Source: Sphagnum compactum
Taxonomy: Eukaryota; Bryophyta; Sphagnopsida; Sphagnales
Assembly (NCBI GenBank): GCA_965153455.1
Contig: OZ234502.1
Coordinates: forward strand, 3,637,267 to 3,701,266
Direction of reading: 5' to 3'
Length of the DNA stretch: 64,000 bases
Part shown: one piece after another, positions 32,898 to 43,815 of the stretch
Numbering within the stretch: the first letter of the stretch is position 1
Layout: each line of letters starts with the position of its first letter
Notes under the pieces: model-generated
Told to the model about the DNA's origin: nothing
What the model saw: only the letters and a program-made list of their open reading frames with translations
The model's database searches: none
Translations under genes and position numbers: made by a program

Positions 32898-35235
32898 TGT
32901 CCTTCTTTACAAAGTGTGGCATGTTTTTTATTTATCGCCGATGTCCACCTCCTGACCAGTTGTATGGCATTACAGACCGTTCGATCAGTGTTGATCGCGG
33001 TCTGTAAGGGCCAATTGGTGTGGGCTGTATGACATTACAGACCATTCGATCAGTGTTGATCGCGGTCTGTATGGGCCAATTAGCATTCAAAAGGTGTTCA
33101 CCTTCGATTCTTAAAAAATAAAACCTCATGAACCCGTCATCTTAAATTTCTCACCGTTTGTATGATTTCCCTCTGTATTTGTCAACCTTGTGTTTCTGAG
33201 AGAAGGTCGGGTTTACTTAATCATCTAACTCTCCGCTTTAGTGTCCTTTTCCACAGAGTGTGTCATGTTTTTTATTTATCGTCGATGTACACCTCTTGAC
33301 CGGCTATATGGCATTACAGACCGTTCGATCAATGTTGATCGCGGTGTGTAAGGGCCAATTGGCATGGGCTGTATGGCATTACAGACCATTCGATCAGTGT
33401 TGATCGCGGTCTGTATGGGCCAATTAGCATTCAGGAGGTGTTCACCTTCGATTCTTAAAAAATAGAACCTCATGAACCCGTCATCTTAAATTTCTCACCG
33501 TTTGTATGATTTCCCTCTGTATTTGTCAACCTTGTGTTTCTGAGAGAAGGTCGGGTTTGCTTGATCATCTAACTCTCCGCTTTAGTGTCCTTTTCCACAG
33601 AGTGTGTCATGTTTTTTATTTATCGTCGATGTACACCTCTTGACCGGCTGTATGGCATTACAGACCGTTCGATCAGTGTTGATCGCGGTGTGTAAGGGCC
33701 AATTGGCGTGGGCTGTATGACATTACAGACCATTCGATCAGTGTTGATCGCGGTCTGTATGGGCCAATTAGCATTCAGGAGGTGTTCACCTTCGATTCTT
33801 AAAAAATAGAACCTCATGAACCTGTCATCTTAAATTTCTCACCGTTTGTATGTTTTCCCTCTGTATTTGTCAACCTTGTGTTTCTGAGAGAAGGTCGGGT
33901 TTGCTTGATCATCTAACTCTCCGCTTTAGTGTCCTTTTCCACAGAGTGTGTCATGTTTTTTATTTATCGTCGATGTACACCTCTTGACCGGCTGTATGGC
34001 ATTACAGACCGTTCGATCAATGTTGATCGCGGTGTGTAAGGGCCAATTGGCGTGGGCTGTATGACATTACAGACCATTCGATCAGTGTTGATCGCGGTCT
34101 GTATGGGCCAATTAGCATTCAGGAGGTGTTCACCTTCGATTCTTAAAAAATAAAACCTCATGAACCCGTCATCTTAAATTTCTCACCGTTTGTATGATTT
34201 CCCTCTGTATTTGTCAACCTTGTGTTTCTGAGAGAAGGTCGGGTTTGCTTGATCATCTAACTCTCCGCTTTAGTGTCCTTTTCCATAGAGTGTGTCATGT
34301 TTTTTATTTATCGTCGATGTACACGTCTTGACCGGCTATATGGCATTACAGACCGTTCGATCAGTGTTGATCGCGGTGTGTAAGGGCCAATTGGCGTGGG
34401 CTGTATGGCATTACAGACCATTCGATCAGTGTTGATCGTGGTCTGTATGGGCCAATTAGCATTCAGGAGGTGTTCACCTTCGATTCTTAAAAAATAGAAC
34501 CTCATGAACCCGTCATCTTAAATTTCTCACCGTTTGTATGATTTCCCTCTGTATTTGTCAACCTTGTGTTTCTGAGAGAAGGTCGGGTTTGCTTGATCAT
34601 CTAACTCTCCGCTTTAGTGTCCTTTTCCACAGAGTGTGGCATGTTTTTTATTTATCGTCGATGTACACCTCTTGACCGGCTGTATGGCATTACAGACCGT
34701 TCGATCAGTGTTGATCGCGGTGTGTAAGGGCCAATTGGCGTGGGCTGTATGGCATTACAGACCATTCGATTAGTGTTGATCGCGGTCTGTATGGGCCAAT
34801 TAGCATTCAGGAGGTGTTCACCTTCGATTCTTAAAAAATAGAACCTCATGAACCCGTCATCTTAAATTTCTCACCAATTGCATGATTTCCCTCTGTATTT
34901 GTTAACCTTTTGTTCCTGAGAGAAGGTGGGGTTTGCTTGATCATCCAACTCCCCGCTTCATCGTGTCCTTCTCTACAGAGTGCGGCATGTTTTTTATTTA
35001 TCGCCGATGTACACCTCCTGACCGGCTGTATGGCATTACAAGCCGTTCGATCAGTGTTGATCACAGTCTGTATGGGCCAATTGGCGTGGGCTGTATGGCA
35101 TTACAGACCGTTCGATCAGTGTTGATCGCGGTCTATATGGGCCAATTAGCATTCAGGAGGTGATCACCTTCAATTCTTAAAAAACAAAACCTCTCGAACC
35201 CGTCATCTTAAATTTCTCACTGTTTGTTTGATTTT
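32898..35235 (+). repeat. 344-bp satellite array, nearly seven units
   Basis: Units start near 32898, 33243, 33587, 33931, 34275, 34619 and 34966; the interior spacing is 344 bp. Each unit begins near GTGTCCTTTTCCACAGAGTG and contains two copies of a ~66-bp inner repeat built on TACAGACCGTTCGATCA. Each inner repeat holds a hairpin: TACAGACCG pairs with CGGTCTGTA and CGATCA with TGATCG around a GTGT loop. In many first copies the right arm reads CGGTGTGTA. The outermost units are the most diverged and the interior ones nearly identical, as expected from unequal exchange. Minus-strand 65-codon frames in every unit are a by-product. Confidence 0.95.
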
Positions 35236-35882
35236 TATTTGGTAAAGGTATCTTCCTATTGAGGAATGGCTGAGTCGTTTTTTTACTTCCAAAAATATGG
35301 TAGAAATTTGTGCTGTGACAGTCGTGTTCATGGATTCGACATCCGGGGTGAGATATTTTTTTAAATCGTAATTATAGTGCAAGAATGTGCAACAATTCTT
35401 TTGAGCAATGTCAGAGGTGTGCACTCGATGATATATTTCAGTCACACGTAAATATAGATTTAACTAATATGAAAGTTGCATTTTCAAATTTCAACCATTG
35501 TTGTGGTTCAAACCCACCTCCTCACTTCTGTCTTGTGGTCTTGTTTTCTCTTTTCTTTAGGGTTGCACTTTGCCTTATTCTTGCTGTTTGGTTTTTGCAA
35601 CCGTTCATAAAATTTCCCTTTCAACTACACATAAACCTTCCATTCACCAGAAGAATTCATTTTGATTTTCAAAGAACCTTCCATTTTTTGTATATATCCC
35701 CTATATCTGGTTATGGTCTTCTTGAGTGTAATGACAGGTGATGATGGTTTTTCCTACCAGGTACCAACCTTTTTTTGTTTGTTTTCTGTTCTTGTTGCTT
35801 TTGAAGCAGCTCAGGCAAAGCTGAAACTTATTTTCTGAAATCCCTTAGACCCTACGCCAAACAACTGACGATTTCTTGGGGT
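35236..35882. other. gene-free spacer between two satellite arrays
   Basis: AT-rich. A plus-strand frame at 35385-35741 has no recognisable domain and I do not support it as a gene. Confidence 0.5.
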
Positions 35883-36945
35883 AGGCACCTTTTAAACAAA
35901 AATAATTATCATGCACCTGAAGTGCATGAAATAATATTTTTGTTTAAAATGTGTACATGAGTTTTATGATAATTCAAAATGATTCAACATGAATAATTAT
36001 CAAGTATCTGAAGTGTTTGACATATTGTTCTTATTTGACATATTATTCATGATTCAATCATGCATAATGTTTTTTAGAACATCATAATTTTGTCAATGTT
36101 TCAACATAAATAATAATTGAGACATTAGACATTATTATTTTTCACATGAGCACTATAATTGTTTATTTAGGTAGGTACCTTTTTAAACAAAAATAATAAT
36201 CATGCACCTGAAGTGCATGAAACAATATTTTTGTTTCAATAATACACGATTATTATGACAATTCGATTTAGAATAACCTGAATAATTATCAAGTACCTGA
36301 AATGCTTGACATATTGTTCTTGTTTAACATATTATTCATGATTCAATTATGCATAATGTTTTTTAGAACATCATAATTTTGTCAATGTTTCAACAAAAAT
36401 AATAATTGAGACATTAGACATTATTATTTTTCACATGAGCACTATAATTGTTTATTTAGGTAGGTACCTTTTTAAACAAAAATAATAATCATGCACCTGA
36501 AGTGTATGAAACAATATTTTTGTTTCAATAATACATGATTATTATGACAATTTGATTTAGAACAACTTGAATAATTATCAAGTACCTGAAGTGCTTGACA
36601 TATTGTTCTTGTTTGACATATTATTCATGATTCAATTATGCATAATGTTTTTTAGAACATCATAATTTTGTCAATGTTTCAACAAAAATAATTATTGAGA
36701 CATTAGACATTATTATTTTTCACATGAGCACTATAATTGTTTATTTAGGTAGGTACCTTTTTAAACAAAAATAATAATCATGCACCTGAAGTGCATGAAA
36801 CAATATTTTTGTTTCAATAATACATGATTATTTTGACAATTCGATTTAGAACAACCTGAATAATTGTCAAGTACCTGAAGTGCTAGACATATTGTTCTTG
36901 TTGAACATATTATTCGTGGTGCAATTATGCATGATGTTTTTTACT
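35883..36945 (+). repeat. ~289-bp AT-rich tandem array, 3.7 copies
   Basis: Units start at a GTAGGTACCTTTTTAAAC box near 35883, 36171, 36460 and 36748, about 288-289 bp apart. Each includes ATGCACCTGAAGTGCATGA, which is partly palindromic, and CATATTATTCATGATTCAAT. The first unit is the most diverged. The last breaks off near 36945. No coding content. Confidence 0.93.
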
Positions 36946-39110
36946 TGGCTTGATACCCCCTTCCAAGAACAAGGGCACTTATTTCTATTCAACCCTCAGG
37001 GAACACCTTACTTGTTCATTACAAAGTTGGAAACTATGACACGATTTTTTTGAAAATTTTTTATCAATTCCTGAAGTGGTTATCATCCATATGAAACTAT
37101 ATAACAAGTTGTTCAACCAACCAGCAATGAGGAACATGCCAAAAGGTGTTAGGGAGGCACGAAAATGCCAGAAGGCAGCAAAATACAATACATTACATAC
37201 TACCAGGTAACCATGTCTTTTTCTATTTTTTTTCTTTTTCAATTTCATGGTTTCAAAACTTGTGGCTTGCTTTATGTTGAACTTACACAAGAAAACCAAA
37301 AATTTACAACTTTTTATATATATTTTTTGTAGACACAGTGTAAAATTTGGCCAAAAAAATATTCACTAGTAGGTAAACTAAATAAATATATATATATATA
37401 AAGTTAAATTTGGTTTATGTCATCCTGCCACTTTTTCAAGTTCATTATTTGCACTTAAAAAAAAATTATGCTGAAACAATTTTCTATAGACCAAATTTTG
37501 ATCAATTAATTTCATTTTTCCTATATAAAATCATCATATTTTATATTAGGTTCCAATAGGTAGCCAAAAAATAGAATGATGGCTAATTTTCCTTACTTTC
37601 ATAGTTTTTTTCACCCAAATTCTACTAAATCATTTTATGGATGATTGCCACTTCAGCCAAGGGACATTGGTGCAAAGGACAACCATGATAGTGTGCAAAC
37701 CTTAAAAGAAATTATTAATACATATTTGGAATGTAAAGGAATCTGACAAGCAACAAAAGCCTTTGAAAAAAACTTGGCAAAACTACAAGGAAGCCCCTGA
37801 ACCATAAGGAAAGGAACCTCACACTTTTTGAAGCATTAAATACATAGTTTCTAGTTCCATTTTAATTTAGATTTAGTGTATAAGCCTTTAGGGGGATACA
37901 TGAATAATACATTAGAAATCAATTTAAATATTAAAAAACGACATATATAGTATACCACCTTCATGTGATGAAATGGTGGTTTTTCATTTACAAGCTTAAA
38001 GAACCGGCCAGTTTTTCTTAGTGTATTTTTGGGACCCTCCCAAGCCCAAATTTGTCAATGTACCCATTTCTTTACAGCCCATTTCTTTACAAAGGCGAAG
38101 CGTCTGAAAATAGGCCATAGTGAACAAGCACCCAGCAGCATACCACCCACTCTATGCCTTTTATTACTCAGTTGTGGATGAACCTAAACTGAGTTAATAT
38201 TTCCCATGAGTTAATATTTCCCTAGTTTTTCTGGCACCCTTTTCCTTCAATGTTCAAAGTAATTAACAACATTGAAGAGAATTCATAAACTCAAGATTGG
38301 AAACCATAGACACCAATAATCTTCCTAAGCTTCTAGCATTGGGCATTCTTACAATAGATGTAGTATGTGAGCACAATGGAATGGCATGACCAATGTTTTT
38401 CTTCAAATTGTCATATTGAAAATTTGGTGATTTTTTCAAGACATTAACAAAATTAGCTGAATTCACACAAGAATTCTTAGATTGATATTAAAACAGTTAG
38501 GTTAATCCATAGCTTCTTTCCCTAACCACAGGGATCTAGTCTAGAAACTCTGGCTTCTTCCTTTTTGGTGTTCTTATTTTCAAGAATTGACATAGACAAA
38601 CCAAGGATTTCTAGTCTTTTCATATTTATCTTCATATATTTCCAATTTCTAACTTACGGTAGGCAAATTCACCCTCTAAAAATTATTGTTTTGTTTTGAA
38701 ACTTAGTAGTGTGCCATATATATGATGTTATAATTTCCTCGAAATTTGCTTCAAAATAGCAAAATTGGTTGAAATTAAATTAGAAAGTAACATTGTCCAA
38801 AATTTCCTGGATTTTTTTACAAGAAAGGGATAATTCACTCCCCAAAAACACATTGTTTATGAGGTATATGGCCAAAAAAACAGTGTTTTATGAGGTATAT
38901 GGGGGTTGATCAATTTGGGGTTTGAAGGGTTTAGGGTTTAAGAGCCAAGTCGTTAGGGTCCAGAGTAAGTGTGTAGTTTGTACCAAATGTACTTGCACCT
39001 CCATTATCACCTCAACCTGACAAAATTTTGCCCACGGATAACACCTGATTCCAGTGTACTGGCTAGTCTTTTAAATAACCCTTTACGAAAATGACGACTA
39101 CCTATTATGA
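36946..39110. other. AT-rich gene-free stretch
   Basis: No supported gene. A short TA dinucleotide tract lies near 37385-37401. The minus-strand frame at 36985-37299 has no domain that I recognise. Confidence 0.55.
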
Positions 39111-39116
39111 CGAAAT

Positions 39117-39419
39117 TTGTATGGGGATGCGACAAAGAAAAGACTGTTGCTTGTATCAAGCGTGCTTTCAAGCAATGTCAGAGTAAAGTTGCTAGTTCAG
39201 AAGTACCACCAGGATTCAGGGATTGAGCATCTCAAAAGTAATCTAGATGTTTGTTGTCGATGTTCTCGTGAGCATCTTAGAAGGCACAAAATATGTCTGG
39301 ATTGGTATGGTGTTCATGGTAAACTGAAATGCAAGCATATCCCAAGATTTGTGAATGATCGAGCAGCACGAAGGTCGTTGTTTGTTCAAAAGCTCAACTT
39401 CACAGAAGTGAATTTCTAG
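39117..39419 (+). other. unidentified 100-codon open frame
   Basis: Open frame with Cys and His in a suggestive pattern (CCRCSREHLRRHKIC and CKHIPRF) and a basic tail (NDRAARRS). REHLRRHKIC is a little like the YH.RHK.C box of SBP transcription factors, but the other SBP ligands are not in place. It could be a decayed captured exon. I do not assign a function. Confidence 0.25.
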
Positions 39420-40482
39420 GTGTGATATAGAGTTGTTCCCTTATTTTTAGATCCTTTTCGACTACCTCCAACTTTTATCTTACAAACTAGCAATGTTTCT
39501 TTTAGAATGCACGATTGCTCATAGTTCACACAGTGGGTCAGTGGATTTTAACAACCTAGTTGCTAATGGAGGGACTATGGGGGACTCTGCAGGTATTGAG
39601 CAGTGTTGATGCGAGTTTTGGTCTTGGTCACAGTTCGCAAGGTCCTTACCACGGGCCAAATTCACTATTGACGTTCAAGCTCGAAGAGAACCCTAACATG
39701 CTTGGAAGAAACCCTAAGAGTTATTAATCCTTGCTAAAGTGAGATGGACACACGAATGGGTGTTAAGATGGAGTTGAAGGTTGTCAAGAAGGATTTGCAA
39801 TTTGCATCTGCCAATTCAAACACCAAGGTGGTTGACATGGTGTCCCTTGCACCACCATATGCTCCACCGGCTAAATTCAAGTAAGCATCTATAGTAAGGG
39901 CTCTTGTAGAATCCAAATGTTGTATAAAACAAAGCCCGTTGCTCGGTGATTTTTATATGGCGAACTTGCATATGGTTGTTGTGGGCTCAATTTAGCTGCA
40001 TTACGTTACAATGGTTGTTTCTGGGTTTTCCTAACAAGAGTCCATGCTCCATCAAACATGGAATAACCTGTAGGGGACAATGTAGGATTAGAAAGTTCTT
40101 TTTAGGACTGTTTTTGCTTTTAGTGGTTAGGCATCTATTTGGTTGTGGCAGGCATGAATGGTACCAAACAACCAGTTTGGTTGTGGTTTGTATTTTGGCA
40201 AAGGCAGCTGAAGAAGAAGATCTGAAAGTTCATTTCAGTGAACACATTGTATGTTCCAAGTTCTATCTACTCCCAGACCTTGATTTTGTTTCTCAAATAG
40301 TTTCGTTGTATGTTAGTTGGGCTTCTAATGACTTGTATGTGTTTCCAGATTAGCTGCATAATTTTTACAGCAGTTTCTTCACCCTGCATTGAATTGTCCA
40401 AAAGAATGGCTCCAGGCCTCTGTAATCAGGTCATTGTGTGTTTCTGAAGGCCCAGTGATAGATGGGCCAGTGTTAGGGTCTC

Positions 40483-40548
40483 TTTCCATTAGGCTGCTGT
40501 GATCACAGTTACACACAGTGTGCTGTGATCACAGCAGCCTAATGGAAA
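40483..40548. repeat. perfect 26-bp inverted repeat (hairpin)
   Basis: Arms 40483-40508 and 40523-40548 are exact reverse complements (TTTCCATTAGG...GATCACAG and its mirror), separated by 14 bases. The spacer itself holds CACAC and GTGTG that can pair. No repeats of it were seen elsewhere in the window. Confidence 0.9.
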
Positions 40549-40796
40549 ACCACTGACATAGTAGCATCTTGTTTCTTGCTGCAGGGACAATCGGTTTCCA
40601 TTGGAGAGTTACAAGTGTGGTGAAAATATGTAGTTAATTAAAGGTCATATAAAATGATGGATGTTGTGATTTAATGTCACTTGCAGCAAATGATGGAATG
40701 TGTGTTGGCAGCTAGGCCTGGTCATTAATCTTAGGGAGCCATTGCCGTGCGTGCTACAACTCCCCTTGTTTGGCAAGGTGACTAATTATAACTATG

Positions 40797-40852
40797 CCAT
40801 TTGTGTTACAATAGAAGGATAAGCCATTTGTGTTACAGTAGAAGGATAAGCA
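40797..40852 (+). repeat. 27-bp two-copy tandem duplication
   Basis: CCATTTGTGTTACAATAGAA is followed by GGATAAG and then by the same sequence with one base changed. Small and recent looking. Confidence 0.8.
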
Positions 40853-41449
40853 CATTGCTAATGTGCCTAGGCTGCTCACTAGGTTAATTCCCACACCTTG
40901 ACTGTGCAGGTGATCCCTGAAGAGTGTAAATATGCCTGCTAGAAAACCAAGTTGGAGATCAAACTTGTCAAGGCTATGAACATTCATTGGATGCAACTTG
41001 GGTGCAACACAAAATGCGGGACTGACTGGGACAAGTTAGAGGCAATTGTTAAAGAAGAGGTGGGTGTTTTTCAGTCTTGATATTTTGTGACAAATATGCC
41101 ATATGGGTAAAACTATATGCACATTTTGCCTTTAGTAGTAGACCTGTGATCTAACTCGGGCTGGTCTTGATAGGTAAACCACCCACCACCTATACAATAC
41201 ACTACAATCCTAAACAAAGGTAGTGAAAATTGGGCAGAAAAGTACAACGCATTAGAAGCCCGAATATGTGAGCTTGAGGAGAAGATGAATGCAATGACCT
41301 TGGAGCTGAAAGAGGTATGCCAAACTATACTACCGAGTTCATCAGTTCCCTTGCCTACACAACCCAGCCGCCTTGGTGCAAATCCAAAGACAGTTGCAGA
41401 GGTTGCAAGGTGGTTTTTCCCATCATGGGAACCACTTGAACCATGATTT

Positions 41450-42061
41450 TTTTAACTCCCTAATTTTTGATACAAAGCTGCTTGACGAGTGTCCATATTA
41501 AACCTGTATGGACCCTAGAATTTTTTGTGATATTGGTCGTTGAAGGAGCTAAACCGATTGAAGTCAAATGTACCCAAGATTGTCACCTTAGTGGCACTGC
41601 AGATTTGTGAAACCTTTTTGGACATCTCAGCTTGCAACATACAAGGCAGCTATTCCTTAGAGCAGCGCAGTCTAAAAGGATCTGAGTCCCTAGCTTGGGT
41701 GTCTATATCTTGTGGGCAGAATAGGACATTTTTCCTTTGAGCTTCATTCTCCTTCTAGGCTGTAAAAGCTCCTACCATTGTGGCTGTAGGGTAGAAGTAG
41801 TGAGTAAGGAGTGATTTCCGTTCATGATCTCATACTTTGTGAGTAGCACCCAAAAGGTAATCACTGGACTCATCTTGTAATAGTGAATCATTCTTATGGA
41901 GTTTTCTTCAAATCTCAGAAAGATGAGTCAGGTGTGATGCCTTGTGACTTGATAGGATATTGCAAGTGATGTTAATGATAAGACTTTGTTGGCTTCAGTG
42001 GAATCATCCAGTTACCCATTTGATACTGCAAGCAAAGGGGCTCAGTGGGTAATTCATGGGT
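41450..42061. other. unassigned DNA left of copia element E
   Basis: No supported gene. It runs into the copia fragment at 42062 within a Lys-Asp-Arg-Lys-Ser-Val stretch, so the retroelement is truncated there. Confidence 0.45.
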
Positions 42062-43334
42062 TTACACTCTTGCGATCCTTTGGAAGAGGCACCAACTCCC
42101 ACGTGCCATTGGCCATGAGTGAGCCATACTCCTCTTGCATGGCCGCCTCCCACTTGCTTGCATCCTTCGAACACATTGCATCACACAAATTCAATGGATC
42201 ATCAAGACAAGCAACATTAGCACGTTCCACATCTTGTTGGGGTACGATGTGGTTCTTCCACCATTCTCCAAGCGGTCGCCACTCCCTCAAGGGGTACCTA
42301 CGCTCCTCCGAGGGCTGCCGCTCTTGTTCACCACTTGTGCTTGCATCTTTAGATGGTGTTGAAGGTGTTGATGAACACCCTGGGGTTGGTGGTGCCTCTT
42401 GATTGCTTAGATCTTCTTTGGCATCACTTGCGCCCTCATCATCATCCACACAGGGCGATTTGGAAGATGTGTCCACAATCACCACATTAGGGGTCTCATT
42501 TCTCCCACTTGGATGCATCTCCAAATCATTGCCGACACTAGTGCTATCCTCCATGAACTCAACATCCCTACACTTGATGATCTTCTTGGATTGCACACAC
42601 ATGAGCCTATATGCCTTGGTGCCTTCACAATACCCAAGAAACAAACATTTTGTGCCCTTTGCATCAAGCTTACCCCTCTTCTCGTCCGGCACCATGGCAT
42701 ACGCAATGCATCCAAACACACGCATGTGTGAAATGCAAGGCTTTCTCCCACTCCACGCTTCCTCGGGTGTGATGGACGGCAACGCCCTTGATGGACATCG
42801 ATTCCTTGTGTAGGCTGCATTCACCACTGCTTCCACCCAAAGTGACTTCTTGAGGTTTTGAGCATGAAGCATGCTCCTTGCCATCTCCACAAGGGTGCGG
42901 TTTGCACGTTCTGCCATTCCGTTTTGTTGAGGCCTATACGGTGTGGAGGTTTGCTTTTCAATGCCGTGTGCCTTCAAGAAGCGCTTGAATTCCTTGGAAA
43001 TGTACTCCCCTCCATTGTCCGACCAAAACACCTTGATCTTGTGCTCCGATTGTGTCTCCACAAGTGCCTTGAATTTCTTGAACTTCTCCAAGCACTCCCC
43101 TTTGGACTTCAACAAGTACACCCACACCTTCCTTGAAAAGCCGTCAATGTACATCACGAAGTACCTTGCACCACCCAAGGATGTGGTCCTGGTCCTCATG
43201 GGGCCACATACTTCCGAATGCACAATCTCCAAGGGCTTGGTGGCATGCATCCCTCCATCGCTTGGAAATGGTTTGCGATGTTGTTTTCCCTCAATGCACC
43301 CTTCACAAACAAATGAAGATGTAGGGCAAGGCAT
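42062..43334 (-). pseudogene. copia family-2 element E, integrase part
   Basis: Minus-strand frame from NMPCPTSSFVCEGCIEGKQH through the integrase core (VHSEVCGPM, SDNGGEY, NGMAERANR) to the start of the reverse transcriptase, where it is cut at KDRKSV. It is almost identical to element B. The first integrase Asp box reads HSEVCG instead of HSDVCG, so this copy has lost the first catalytic Asp. The upstream half of the same element is at 50400-51193; element D split it. Confidence 0.88.
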
Positions 43335-43339
43335 GTTTC

Positions 43340-43807
43340 TATTGGAAACAACTTGAATACAAGCAAGAAATGAAAGCTTCAAGATTCATGAAATGGAACA
43401 ATTGTATTAACTAACAAGAAGATTACAAAGGTTGTATGCTTCAAATGCTACAATCACAAAACTATGGCTTGCAACAACTAACAAAGCTTGAAGGTTCTAT
43501 GTGCACTCAAAAACCATGAAAGGAGAGAATGAAAGACAACTCAAAACCACTCCATTATATACTATCTCCTAACCCTAAAGTAGCCGCCACTTAACCCTAA
43601 CCTAGCCGCCGCCAAACCCTAACCCTAGCCGCCGCCTAACCCTAGCCGCCACCAAACCCTAACCCTAGGCGCCGCCAAACCCTAAGTAGTCTCCACTTCT
43701 AAACCCTAACCTAACAACTACAAGGATGTGTATACTATTCATCCTTTTGATGAATGTTTAACACATCCATCAACATTGGGAATTAGAAACGAATAGTATT
43801 TCTAACA
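43340..43807 (-). repeat. 3' LTR of element D
   Basis: On the minus strand it starts TGTTAGAAATACTATTCG at 43807 and ends TTTCCAATA at 43340. It is preceded by the polypurine tract AGAGTGGGAG (43817-43808). Read on the plus strand it holds about four AGCCGCC (GCC-box) and four AAACCCTAA (telo-box) motifs in alternation near 43565-43700, next to a TATA-like box. Confidence 0.9.
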
Positions 43808-43815
43808 CTCCCACT

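Larger units (their letters stand above)
39744..41445 (+). other. possible exons of an unidentified, broken gene
   Basis: Three exon-like stretches. 39744-39880 reads from ATG (MDTRMGVKMELKVVKK) to APPAKFK with a GTAAGC donor. 40900-41060 includes KAMNIHWMQLGCNTKC and LEAIVKEE, but also an in-frame stop. 41174-41445 reads VNHPPPIQYT, then a coiled-coil-like EARICELEEKMNAMTLELKE, then a stop. A coiled-coil tail is common in plant TNPA-like proteins, so another decayed CACTA gene is possible. Splicing between the pieces is not established. Confidence 0.25.

Noticed and set aside
32932-34849. Six identical-length 65-codon minus-strand frames, one per satellite unit
   Set aside because: They recur because the 344-bp unit recurs. 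There is no codon-level conservation separate from the DNA repeat and no known domain.
39234-39380. SBP-box zinc-finger domain
   Set aside because: Only one box (REHLRRHKIC) is similar. The remaining Cys/His ligands and the basic RRR tail are not in the right places.
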